From contig JAIPFS010000012.1 of assembly GCA_021736545.1 (NCBI GenBank), positions 1-16,162 on the forward strand: a DNA stretch of 16,162 nt, written 5' to 3'. The notes beneath the pieces are model-generated. The model saw only the letters and a program-made list of their open reading frames with translations. It was not told the DNA's origin and searched no databases. Origin of the DNA: Spirochaetia bacterium. Its GTDB lineage: Bacteria > Spirochaetota > Spirochaetia > PWKH01. Each line of letters begins with the position of its first letter. The first letter of the stretch is position 1. This document shows, in pieces, positions 7,935 to 14,779 of the stretch. A program made the position numbers and the translations under genes.

Positions 7935-7958
7935 CACATGCTTTATTGCTAGCATATG
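7935..7958 (-). repeat. Second hairpin just ahead of the terminator-like one
   Basis: CATATGCT (7958-7951 read on the minus strand) pairs with AGCATGTG (7942-7935) through an 8-nt loop; one pair is a G-U wobble. It begins 11 bp after the HAD phosphatase stop codon and stands immediately before the GC-rich terminator-like stem, so the two may act together on the nascent RNA. Confidence 0.45.
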
Positions 7959-7968
7959 CGCTTCTCCG

Positions 7969-8706
7969 CTACTTATTGTTATTTTCCATATCACTCTTTA
8001 TATTGTACCTGCTGTTTTTGAAAAGTTCCAGGAGTTCTTCAGCATCTTCAGGATTTTCCAGCACCAAAGCTGCACCTGCTTCAATAAGTCTTTCCCGGGG
8101 TTGAAAACCCCAGCTGACTCCCACGGGAAACATCCCGGCTTTGCGGGCAGTATGCATATCCACATCTGAATCTCCAACAAAAGCTATTTCCTGAGCAGTA
8201 AGAGACATTCTTTCAGCCATGTGCAGAGCCCATACAGGATTCGGTTTCTTGGTTTTCTCATCCAGCAGACCAATTATATCAACAAATTTCCATTTTGAGA
8301 GCCTTTCTGCGGCTATGCGTTTAGTGAGGCTGTCAGTTTTATTTGATAATACAGCAACAGGAATTTTCCATGCCTCTAGACTGTCCAGCAGATTTTCAAT
8401 TCCTTTGTAGGGTAATGATTCTCTCGCTGGATCTAGGGAATATTCCTGCATTACTTCTCGAAAAAGTAATGAAAATTCCTCTTCAGCCAAGGAATTGTAA
8501 TTTCCTCCGAGGGCACGCTGCAGTGTTGTTTTCAGCCCGCTGCCCACAAAGTCCTTAAAAGCTTCCATTTCATGTTCAGGAAATCCTCGGCTCGTAAGGA
8601 TGGTATTCATCGACCTGCTGATATCCGGCAGCGTATTGATCAGTGTTCCGTCCATATCAAAAATACAGCCTCGTAAGTCGGGATGCGGATCATCACTATT
8701 AAGCAT
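7969..8706 (-). CDS. HAD-superfamily phosphatase, phosphoglycolate phosphatase-like
   Basis: Haloacid-dehalogenase-type phosphohydrolase, probably acting on a small phosphorylated metabolite such as 2-phosphoglycolate or a sugar phosphate. The 245 residues carry motif I FDMDGT (16-21; nucleophile D17, acid D19), motif II LSN (S121), the motif III lysine in KTKKPNP (K154), and motif IV VGDSDVDM (D179, D183). Between motifs I and II a helical cap of about 85 residues marks subfamily I (Gph/PGMB-like). AAGGAG lies about 10 bp before the ATG. It is the first gene of a minus-strand pair with the phosphohexomutase, which would fit a sugar-phosphate or beta-phosphoglucomutase-like role, but the substrate is not visible from sequence. 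It is divergent from the DUF362 gene, 92 bp apart. Confidence 0.88.
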   Translation of the reverse strand: MLNSDDPHPDLRGCIFDMDGTLINTLPDISRSMNTILTSRGFPEHEMEAFKDFVGSGLKTTLQRALGGNYNSLAEEEFSLLFREVMQEYSLDPARESLPYKGIENLLDSLEAWKIPVAVLSNKTDSLTKRIAAERLSKWKFVDIIGLLDEKTKKPNPVWALHMAERMSLTAQEIAFVGDSDVDMHTARKAGMFPVGVSWGFQPRERLIEAGAALVLENPEDAEELLELFKNSRYNIKSDMENNNK

Positions 8707-8727
8707 ATCTCAATATCTCCTTTACGC

Positions 8728-8757
8728 ATGCTATCTATTAATACAGTATCCTGTCAA
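8728..8757 (-). promoter_or_regulatory. Candidate sigma-70 promoter of the HAD phosphatase gene
   Basis: On the minus strand a perfect TTGACA (8757-8752) precedes TAGCAT (8733-8728, 4/6) by 18 bp. The predicted start near 8721 lies at the ribosome binding site (ctcctt, 8717-8722), giving a short leader of about 15 nt. The -10 match is modest. Confidence 0.45.
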
Positions 8758-8761
8758 TATA

Positions 8762-8790
8762 GTGACAAATAGGTAAGAATAGAGTAGAGT
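8762..8790 (+). promoter_or_regulatory. Candidate promoter of the DUF362 gene
   Basis: GTGACA (8762-8767, 5/6 to the -35 consensus) is followed after 17 bp by TAGAGT (8785-8790, 4/6). Predicted +1 falls near 8797, two bases before the ATG at 8799, where no clear Shine-Dalgarno exists. If right, this is a second nearly leaderless transcript in the window. Confidence 0.35.
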
Positions 8791-8798
8791 GCTTCTGT

Positions 8799-10016
8799 AT
8801 GGATAATTCGTATAGAAACATGAAAGAAAGCTCTAACGTGTATATTGATAGATGTTCATCATATGCAGAATCTGAACTGAACACTGTCTTAAACTCTGTA
8901 CTTTCTTCAATTGAAAAAGATCTTTCTTCTGATTTTTCTTTCAAAAATAAGAAAGTACTTATAAAACCCAATATACTTTCCGATGCCCCTCCACAGAAAG
9001 CTGTTACTACACACCCGCTTGTTATCAAAGGGCTGATACGGGAAGTGCAGGATCGGGGCGGCATTGCTTATGTTGGAGATTCGCCGGCGATTCACACGTC
9101 TCATTTCAATGCTTCGGTATGCGGAATTCAGGACGTATGTCGTGAAACTGGCGCTGCCTGGCTTAATTTCACAGAAGGGACAGAAAAATACCCCCTTTCA
9201 TCTGAGGATACTGAAGCTGACGGCCAAAAGGGAGCAGTGCTGACTTCCCATATCAGTGAAATGGATATCATTATTTCTGCTGCAAAAATGAAAACGCATC
9301 AGCTTATGGGCATGACCGGGGCAGTAAAGAATCTTTTCGGCTTGATGCCTGGGCTGCAGAAGAGTCCGTATCACTTAAAGTATCCGACAAAAAAACAGTT
9401 CGGCAATTTTCTGCTAGATATTTTCAGTTCACTGCCCAGAACTATCGCTGTCATGGATGCTGTTACGGCTATGGAAGGTCCAGGTCCGAACAATGGATAT
9501 CCAAAAGGAGTAGGCATCATTCTGGGCTCCGCTGATCCGACAGCCCTTGACGCTGCGGCTTCAGATATTATGGGCTATTCACCTATGGAAATAAGCACGA
9601 TTCCAGCTGCAGTACGGAGAAATCTGACAAAAATCAAGCAGTACGAAGACATCAGCTTTCCCCATCTTTCCCCCAATGAAGTTCGGCCGAAGGATTTCCT
9701 TCTTATCCCTAATAAGGGCAGAGCAAAAAGTTCTATTGTTATTGATTTTTTCCTTTCAAAACTTGCGGGACCACTTTATAGAAAGCGGAAACATGGACCA
9801 GTTATCAAACCTGAATCGTGCATTTCCTGCGGAAAATGTGCTGCCATCTGTCCAGGATCGGCAATTATGAAAGGTAAAAATTCCTTTTTTATTGATTTGG
9901 GAAGATGTATTCGCTGTTACTGCTGCCATGAGGTATGCCCTGCTGATGCTATCTCTATTGTAAAACAAAACGCAGATAAGGAACAGAAACGTCTTCTGAA
10001 AGAGGCTGAAAAATGA
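8799..10016 (+). CDS. DUF362 protein with C-terminal 2x[4Fe-4S] ferredoxin domain
   Basis: Family of unassigned iron-sulfur proteins common in anaerobes; the biochemical role is not established. Residues ~50-305 form the DUF362 domain: KKVLIKPNIL (51-60), THPLVIKGLIREVQDRG (71-87), YVGDSPA (91-97), an AAKMKTHQLMGMTGAVKNLFG stretch (161-181) and MEGPGPNNGYPKGVG (225-239). The C-terminus has two bacterial ferredoxin motifs, C341-x2-C344-x2-C347-x3-CP351 and C370-x2-C373-x2-C376-x3-CP380, each able to hold one 4Fe-4S cluster; an extra Cys375 lies in the second. There is no signal peptide or twin-arginine motif, so a cytoplasmic electron-transfer or metal-dependent role is likely. The start is uncertain: ATG 8799 or ATG 8820, neither with a good ribosome binding site; the conserved part begins later. 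The final residues are a charged helix. Confidence 0.88.
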   Translation: MDNSYRNMKESSNVYIDRCSSYAESELNTVLNSVLSSIEKDLSSDFSFKNKKVLIKPNILSDAPPQKAVTTHPLVIKGLIREVQDRGGIAYVGDSPAIHTSHFNASVCGIQDVCRETGAAWLNFTEGTEKYPLSSEDTEADGQKGAVLTSHISEMDIIISAAKMKTHQLMGMTGAVKNLFGLMPGLQKSPYHLKYPTKKQFGNFLLDIFSSLPRTIAVMDAVTAMEGPGPNNGYPKGVGIILGSADPTALDAAASDIMGYSPMEISTIPAAVRRNLTKIKQYEDISFPHLSPNEVRPKDFLLIPNKGRAKSSIVIDFFLSKLAGPLYRKRKHGPVIKPESCISCGKCAAICPGSAIMKGKNSFFIDLGRCIRCYCCHEVCPADAISIVKQNADKEQKRLLKEAEK

Positions 10017-10023
10017 ATCACCC

Positions 10024-10045
10024 GAAAATCAATTGAAAATCAATT
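10024..10045. repeat. Two tandem copies of an 11-bp unit, GAAAATCAATT
   Basis: GAAAATCAATT occurs twice without a gap (10024-10034 and 10035-10045), starting 8 bp after the DUF362 stop codon. The junctions create CAATTG palindromes. The period equals about one helical turn. Confidence 0.85.
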
Positions 10046-10148
10046 GGTAATATATAGGAAAGAAAAGTAATCGGAATAATCAACTGAGAAAATTTTTATC
10101 GGCAGCTTTTTAAAAAATTGACCGAAATTCATAAAAATGTGGTATGCT

Positions 10149-10192
10149 TTGAGTGCTATTTGAGTGCTATTTGAGTGCTATTTAAGTGCTTA
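10149..10192. repeat. Four tandem copies of an 11-bp unit, TTGAGTGCTAT
   Basis: Three perfect copies (10149-10159, 10160-10170, 10171-10181) and one degenerate copy TTAAGTGCTTA (10182-10192), followed by a decayed fifth (TTTAACTG). The array lies 67-110 bp upstream of the COG2426 membrane protein gene and ends 15 bp before its candidate -35 box. Its period places each copy on the same face of the DNA. Confidence 0.9.
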
Positions 10193-10206
10193 TTTAACTG
10201 TTTATT

Positions 10207-10235
10207 TTGCAAGTGATTTTGCATGTATTTATGAT
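10207..10235 (+). promoter_or_regulatory. Candidate sigma-70 promoter of the COG2426 gene
   Basis: TTGCAA (10207-10212, 4/6) and TATGAT (10230-10235, 5/6) are 17 bp apart, with +1 expected near 10242 and a ribosome binding site AGGAAA at 10248 ahead of ATG 10259. The 11-bp tandem array stands just upstream. A second, weaker candidate is TTGACC (10118-10123) with an extended -10 TGG-TATGCT (10140-10148), 19 bp spacing. Confidence 0.5.
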
Positions 10236-10258
10236 TCTAATGCTTACAGGAAAATATT

Positions 10259-10738
10259 ATGGAATTACATGTACTTCTTAAAATGCTTTTTTTATCCGTT
10301 CTGCCGATTTCAGAACTGCGGGGTGCTATCCCCTACGCATACTTTAAAGGGGTTCCGCTTTTTGAAGCATATCTCATTTGTGTTGCCGCAAACGCCCTTG
10401 TAGCACCTTTGGTCTATATTTTTCTCTCCTCTGCTCACCATCTTTTTTATAAAATGGGCTGGTACAGAACGCTTTTCCATAAAACCGTTGAACGGGCACG
10501 AATGAAAATTGAAACAAAAGTACGAAAATACGAATACCTCGGCGTCATGCTCTTTGTAGCTATTCCGCTGCCGATAACCGGGGCATATACAGGAACTCTG
10601 GGAGCATGGGTCCTCGGTCTCGGCAAAAAAAGAACTATCCTGGCGGCATTTGCCGGAGTGATTATCTCCGGAACAATCGTTTCACTGGTACTGCTCTTTG
10701 GTATTGAAGTTCTTTCAATTTTCATTAAAGATGTATAG
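10259..10738 (+). CDS. Small integral membrane protein, COG2426 'small multidrug export' family
   Basis: A 159-residue polytopic membrane protein of the family annotated as putative small multidrug exporters (PF06695/COG2426); the export function is a database label with little direct proof. Family marks are LPISELRGAIPYA (residues 15-27) near the N-terminus and FVAIPLPITGAYTGTLGAW (98-116) in the middle. Hydrophobic segments lie at about 4-16, 34-58, 93-117 and 128-155, with a basic cytoplasmic loop at 65-90 (HKTVERARMKIETKVRKYE). AGGAAA lies 7 bp before the ATG. It appears to be a single-gene unit with its own promoter preceded by the 11-bp repeat array. It is not related to the SMR (EmrE) family, despite the similar name. 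Confidence 0.87.
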   Translation: MELHVLLKMLFLSVLPISELRGAIPYAYFKGVPLFEAYLICVAANALVAPLVYIFLSSAHHLFYKMGWYRTLFHKTVERARMKIETKVRKYEYLGVMLFVAIPLPITGAYTGTLGAWVLGLGKKRTILAAFAGVIISGTIVSLVLLFGIEVLSIFIKDV

Positions 10739-10776
10739 ATATTTAATTAATAGATTTTTTGTTCATCTGTATACAG

Positions 10777-10796
10777 TACCGTTCAAAAGAGCGGTA
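10777..10796. repeat. Perfect hairpin in the leader of the helicase gene
   Basis: TACCGTTC-AAAA-GAGCGGTA forms an 8-bp stem (one G-U wobble as RNA) with a 4-nt loop, 51 bp upstream of the TTG start. No T-run follows on either strand, so it is not a terminator; it may be an operator or a 5' mRNA-stability element. Confidence 0.5.
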
Positions 10797-10846
10797 ATAC
10801 ATATGTACATGCAGTTAAAACCCAAGCACTAAAAGGATATTCCGCT

Positions 10847-12868
10847 TTGAAAAAACCTCCTCTGAACTTGAAACATGCTCTGAATGCAGAACAGTACACC
10901 GCGGCGTCCATCATTGAAGGTCCGCTGCTGATTATTGCTGGCGCCGGATCAGGAAAAACCCGTATGATTACCTATCGAATAGCAAATATGCTGGACCAGG
11001 GCATCCCCCAGTCTTCCATTCTCGCTCTTACATTTACAAACAAAGCTGCCCGCGAAATGGCAGTACGTATCCAGGAACTGACGGGAAAGAAACTTCCGAA
11101 ACTTACAGCTTCAACATTTCATGCTTTCGGTGTTAAAGTTCTTCGGAAACACTGCCGGGTTCTCGGGTATCATCCCAATTTTACTATTTATGACCAGGCT
11201 GATATGTACGCCATGATAAAAAATGTTGCTCGAGAAATGCAGATCTCCTTTGACAAGCTTGATCTATACTATTTGGCAAACCTTTTCGGGGAAATAAAAA
11301 CCCGACGAAGCACCTGGAACAGGGAAAATTCTCCCTGGAAGCCGCTGTTTGACGAATATTGTGATCATATGAAGACGTTCAATGCAGTTGATTTTAATGA
11401 TCTGATAATCCTTCCTATAAAGCTGTTCGAAGAGCATCCTGATATTCTCGAATCCTATCAGAATACCTACACCTATATAATGGTTGATGAATTTCAGGAT
11501 ACTTCCCATATTCAGTATCACATGATGCATCTGCTAGCTCGCAGACATAAAAATATTTGCGTCGTCGGAGATGATGATCAGTCCATTTATTCATGGCGAG
11601 GAGCAAATTACGAAAACATTGCAAACTTTGAAAAGGATTTTCCAGAAACCCGGGAAATAAAGCTTGAACAGAACTACCGTTCCACTGGAAATATACTTTC
11701 CGCTGCAAATACGGTGATTTCACATAATACAAAGCGGAAATTCAAGGAACTTTGGACAGGTGAAGATGCAGGGAGCGCTATTTCCATAAGTTACCCGGAG
11801 GATGAAACTGAAGAGTCGGAGTTCATTTCTTCTAAAATTCAGGAACTCAGAGGAACACATAATTTTACATACAATCAGTTCGGAGTTCTTGTCCGGACCA
11901 ATTCCTTGCTTCAGAAACTTGAAGAGGAATTTCTCAGTCAAAACATGCCGTATACGGTATCAGGAGGGCAAAGCTTCTTTCAAAGAAAAGAAATCAAAGA
12001 TATAATTGCCTATCTCCGACTTATGGCTAACCCGAATGATGATGTTAATTTTCTCCGTATAGTAAATACCCCAAGGAGGGGAATCGGAAAGGGAACTGTA
12101 CAGAAGGTTCGGGGTATCGCAGAAACAAAAAAATGTTCTCTTTTTTCTGCTTCAGAAGCTGCCGTTCTAACTGAAGACAGCCCCATACAGGATCGCTTCA
12201 GGGCTTCTCTGGAAGAATTTGTAGAATTGATAAAAAGGCACCGAGATTACATCCTTAAAAAAGGGAAAAGCGGTCATCTTGCTCTAGCTATTCGCAAACT
12301 TGTTGAAGAGCTGGAATATAAAATCCATCTTACCAGTGAACATCCGAAAAATCCTAAAATCGGCTTATGGAAATATGGTAATATTGAAAAATTTATCAGC
12401 ATGATTGATAATTGGGAGCATGATCCTGATACAGAAGATCCGGGCCTTTTTAATTATCTGAACCGTATAACTCTGACATCAAAAAATGAACCGGAGAGCA
12501 GCGGCAAAAAAATAAATCTCATGACTATTCATGCGTCAAAAGGACTTGAGTTTGATATTGTGTTTCTTCCAGGAGTGGAAGAACGTATTATCCCCCACGC
12601 AAAGAGCATTGAAGAAAACCCTGATAATATTGAGGAAGAGCGGCGGCTGTTTTATGTTGCTCTGACCCGTGCTAGAAAAGCTCTTTTTATAACAAGCTGT
12701 CAGCGGAGAAAGATTATGCAGGATATCGTAGAATCCGTTCCCTCGTCATTTCTTGATGAAATTCCTAAAGAGCTCCTTGAACTGGCAAAGGAAGAGCGGA
12801 TAGCCTCGGTTGAGGATGCAGAAAAATCTTTCGCCGCCCTGCGTGAACGGCTCAGACAAAGCAGTTAG
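10847..12868 (+). CDS. UvrD/Rep/PcrA-family ATP-dependent DNA helicase (superfamily 1)
   Basis: 3'-5' DNA helicase for repair, replication restart or removal of proteins from DNA. The 673 residues equal the size of E. coli Rep. Motifs: Walker A AGAGSGKT (31-38), motif Ia LTFTNKAAREM (61-71), TASTFHAFG (87-95), Walker B VDEFQDTS (213-220), motif III GDDDQSIYSWRGA (241-253), motif IV EQNYRST, motif V MTIHASKGLEFDIVF and motif VI EEERRLFYVALTRARK. SYSWRGA-type motif III and the STFH segment resemble Rep more than UvrD, but PcrA-type function is as likely in a non-enterobacterium. The start is TTG at 10847: AGGA lies 9 bp upstream, and the ATGs at 10803 and 10809 are out of frame. The C-terminal Tudor-like region of UvrD/PcrA is not evident. 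The NifA-like gene follows after 91 bp with no terminator, so some co-transcription is possible. Confidence 0.95.
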   Translation: MKKPPLNLKHALNAEQYTAASIIEGPLLIIAGAGSGKTRMITYRIANMLDQGIPQSSILALTFTNKAAREMAVRIQELTGKKLPKLTASTFHAFGVKVLRKHCRVLGYHPNFTIYDQADMYAMIKNVAREMQISFDKLDLYYLANLFGEIKTRRSTWNRENSPWKPLFDEYCDHMKTFNAVDFNDLIILPIKLFEEHPDILESYQNTYTYIMVDEFQDTSHIQYHMMHLLARRHKNICVVGDDDQSIYSWRGANYENIANFEKDFPETREIKLEQNYRSTGNILSAANTVISHNTKRKFKELWTGEDAGSAISISYPEDETEESEFISSKIQELRGTHNFTYNQFGVLVRTNSLLQKLEEEFLSQNMPYTVSGGQSFFQRKEIKDIIAYLRLMANPNDDVNFLRIVNTPRRGIGKGTVQKVRGIAETKKCSLFSASEAAVLTEDSPIQDRFRASLEEFVELIKRHRDYILKKGKSGHLALAIRKLVEELEYKIHLTSEHPKNPKIGLWKYGNIEKFISMIDNWEHDPDTEDPGLFNYLNRITLTSKNEPESSGKKINLMTIHASKGLEFDIVFLPGVEERIIPHAKSIEENPDNIEEERRLFYVALTRARKALFITSCQRRKIMQDIVESVPSSFLDEIPKELLELAKEERIASVEDAEKSFAALRERLRQSS

Positions 12869-12937
12869 CAGTTTCCCATCACGTCAGCATCAGAATATAT
12901 ATGAATTCAGCATGATTTTTCAGGCTTGCATAAAAAG

Positions 12938-12951
12938 CTACAAAAATGTAG
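12938..12951. promoter_or_regulatory. Palindrome CTACAAAAATGTAG just before the NifA-like gene
   Basis: Perfect arms CTACA/TGTAG around AAAA, ending 8 bp before the ATG and touching the ribosome binding site AGGAT. The same 12-bp core recurs at the 3' end of this gene. A factor bound here would block transcription or early elongation, which suggests autoregulation. Confidence 0.6.
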
Positions 12952-12959
12952 GATAAGCT

Positions 12960-14501
12960 ATGAATCGGATAAAAGAGTTAACTGTACTATTTGAAATCAG
13001 TCGTATTTTAGATGAGACTAAGGATTTGAAGGAGATCATCTCTCCTATTCTGACAACTCTTTCTGATAACTCTCCCCTTACCCGTGGTGCAATTACCTTG
13101 CTTAACCGAGAATCCGGGCAGATCCTTATTGAATCTGCAATTGGATTAACAGACAAACAGAAAGACCGGGGAAAGTATAAAATCGGCGAAGGTGTTACGG
13201 GTCAAGTTGTTAAATCCGGAAAGCCGATTATAATTTCCGACATTGCTGAAGCGGAAACCTATGCTAACAAGACTAAAGCAGAAGATAACTCAAAAGCTAA
13301 TCAGGAGAAATTGGCATTTGTCTGTGTTCCTATTAAGATAGATAAAGAGACCATTGGAACCTTCAATATCACAATTCCTACGGAACATGAAGGGGAACTG
13401 GAGGAGTATGTAAAACTGCTTTCCGTAATCTCTTCCATGATAGCCAGGGCGGTTAAACTCCGTCAGGAAATGATGGAAGAGACTGAACGTCTTATCGCTG
13501 AAAATATACGTTTGAAAACCCAGTTAAAAGAGCAGTTTCTGCCGAATAATATTATCGGCCGTTCACAGGCAATGCAGGAAGTATTTGATCTCATTGGGCA
13601 GGTCTGTAAAAGTGAAGCTACCGTTCTTATTCGCGGTGACAGCGGGACCGGCAAGGAACTTGTTGCTCAGGAGATCCATTATAATAGTTTCCGTGCCGAT
13701 AAACCCTTTGTAAAAGTTAATTGTGCAGCACTTCCGGAAAGTATTATTGAAAGTGAGCTTTTCGGTCATGAAAAGGGCGCTTTTACTGGTGCCATGGCAC
13801 CCAGAAAGGGTCGTTTTGAATTAGCCGACGGCGGGACCCTGTTTCTTGATGAAATCGGGGAACTCTCTCCTCAAATGCAGGTTAAACTGCTTCGTGTCCT
13901 CCAGGAACAGGAGTTTGAAAGAGTCGGCGGAACAAGAACCATAAAAATAGATGTGCGCATAGTCGCTGCCACAAACCGAAATCTGGAAGAGGAAATAAAA
14001 AGTCGACAATTTCGTGAGGACCTCTATTACCGTTTGAATGTCTTTCCTATCCACATTCCCCCTCTACGGGAGCGTAAAAGCGATATTATGCTCCTTTGTG
14101 ATCATTTTATCGAAAAATACAATAAACGTAATCACCGAAATGTAAAGCGTATTACGAGTTCCGCAATTGATCTTTTTATGAGTTATCACTGGCCTGGAAA
14201 TGTGCGGGAACTGGAAAACTGTATTGAACGCGCTGTCCTGTTAAGTACTGATCGGGTTATCCATGCCTACCATCTTCCTCCCAGCCTGCAGTCAGCTGAA
14301 TCATCAAACACAGCTTATGAAAAGACCCTTAAGCGAGCTGTCGAGGATTTAGAACTGGACTTAATTAAAGATGCTCTTAAAACAAACCAGGGAAATTCCG
14401 CAAAAGCTGCACGTCAGCTCGGTATAACCGACCGAATTATGGGTTTGAGAATCAAAAAGTATCAAATCGATACGAGCACATATAAACATACAAAAATGTA
14501 G
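12960..14501 (+). CDS. nifA: NifA-like sigma-54-dependent transcriptional activator
   Basis: Enhancer-binding protein that uses ATP hydrolysis to open sigma-54 promoters, here most likely those of ammonium-uptake genes. Residues 8-165 are a GAF domain with the NifA-type [22 protein letters not shown] (77-98). A coiled-coil linker (~165-195) follows. The AAA+ domain has Walker A GDSGTGKE (226-233), GAFTGA for sigma-54 contact (273-278), Walker [10 protein letters not shown] (292-300), arginine region [13 protein letters not shown] (352-364) and [10 protein letters not shown] (411-420). The C-terminal HTH (~476-503) ends [11 protein letters not shown], as in NifA. There is no receiver domain, so the signal enters through GAF or a partner; in some NifA proteins GAF binds 2-oxoglutarate. 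The alphaproteobacterial Cys linker is absent. AGGAT lies 6 bp before the ATG. No nif structural gene is present, so the name means family, not proven role in nitrogen fixation. Confidence 0.88.
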   Translation: MNRIKELTVLFEISRILDETKDLKEIISPILTTLSDNSPLTRGAITLLNRESGQILIESAIGLTDKQKDRGKYKIGEGVTGQVVKSGKPIIISDIAEAETYANKTKAEDNSKANQEKLAFVCVPIKIDKETIGTFNITIPTEHEGELEEYVKLLSVISSMIARAVKLRQEMMEETERLIAENIRLKTQLKEQFLPNNIIGRSQAMQEVFDLIGQVCKSEATVLIRGDSGTGKELVAQEIHYNSFRADKPFVKVNCAALPESIIESELFGHEKGAFTGAMAPRKGRFELADGGTLFLDEIGELSPQMQVKLLRVLQEQEFERVGGTRTIKIDVRIVAATNRNLEEEIKSRQFREDLYYRLNVFPIHIPPLRERKSDIMLLCDHFIEKYNKRNHRNVKRITSSAIDLFMSYHWPGNVRELENCIERAVLLSTDRVIHAYHLPPSLQSAESSNTAYEKTLKRAVEDLELDLIKDALKTNQGNSAKAARQLGITDRIMGLRIKKYQIDTSTYKHTKM

Positions 14502-14530
14502 CTCGACTCTTAATATCTGACATTTTTGTA
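14488..14530. promoter_or_regulatory. Pair of enhancer-like palindromes upstream of amtB
   Basis: TACAAAAATGTA (14489-14500, overlapping the regulator's stop codon) and GACATTTTTGTA (14519-14530, the reverse complement with one change) have centres 30 bp apart, close to three helical turns. They lie about 255 and 225 bp upstream of the predicted sigma-54 transcription start. The pair could also fold as an AT-rich 11-bp RNA hairpin, but no T-run follows. Confidence 0.6.
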
Positions 14531-14722
14531 GTAAATCGATAGTTTCACATACGTCACTCCTCTTACTCAAATTTTTCTCATCCTTCTCCGAGTATGCGGC
14601 ATTACCAGGTTTTTCATTTCTTAAGATTATGTGATGTAAACAGTTATTAGTTCCACCCCTACATAGAGAAATGTTTCATTATGTGAACATATCAGCTTGC
14701 TTTTTGTATATTCAGCGTTTAT

Positions 14723-14738
14723 TGGCACACTCCTTGCA
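14723..14738 (+). promoter_or_regulatory. Sigma-54 (-24/-12) promoter of amtB
   Basis: TGGCACAC-TCC-TTGCA matches the sigma-54 consensus TGGCAC(G)-N4-TTGC(A/T), with GG at 14724-14725 and GC at 14736-14737, 12 bp apart as required. Expected +1 is near 14748, leaving a leader of about 32 nt before ATG 14780. This is the only site of such quality I saw in the window. Confidence 0.9.
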
Positions 14739-14779
14739 ATAATTTCGTATAAACCCAATTCTGATTCAAGGAGTTACTT

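Noticed and set aside
13794..13801. TGGCAC in the regulator gene as a second sigma-54 -24 box
   Set aside because: No TTGC at the required distance and the site is inside a conserved coding region.
14488..14530. Intrinsic terminator of the NifA-like gene
   Set aside because: The 11-bp inverted repeat is AT-rich, has a ~20-nt loop and is followed by GTAAATCG rather than a U-tract; paired protein-binding sites fit better.
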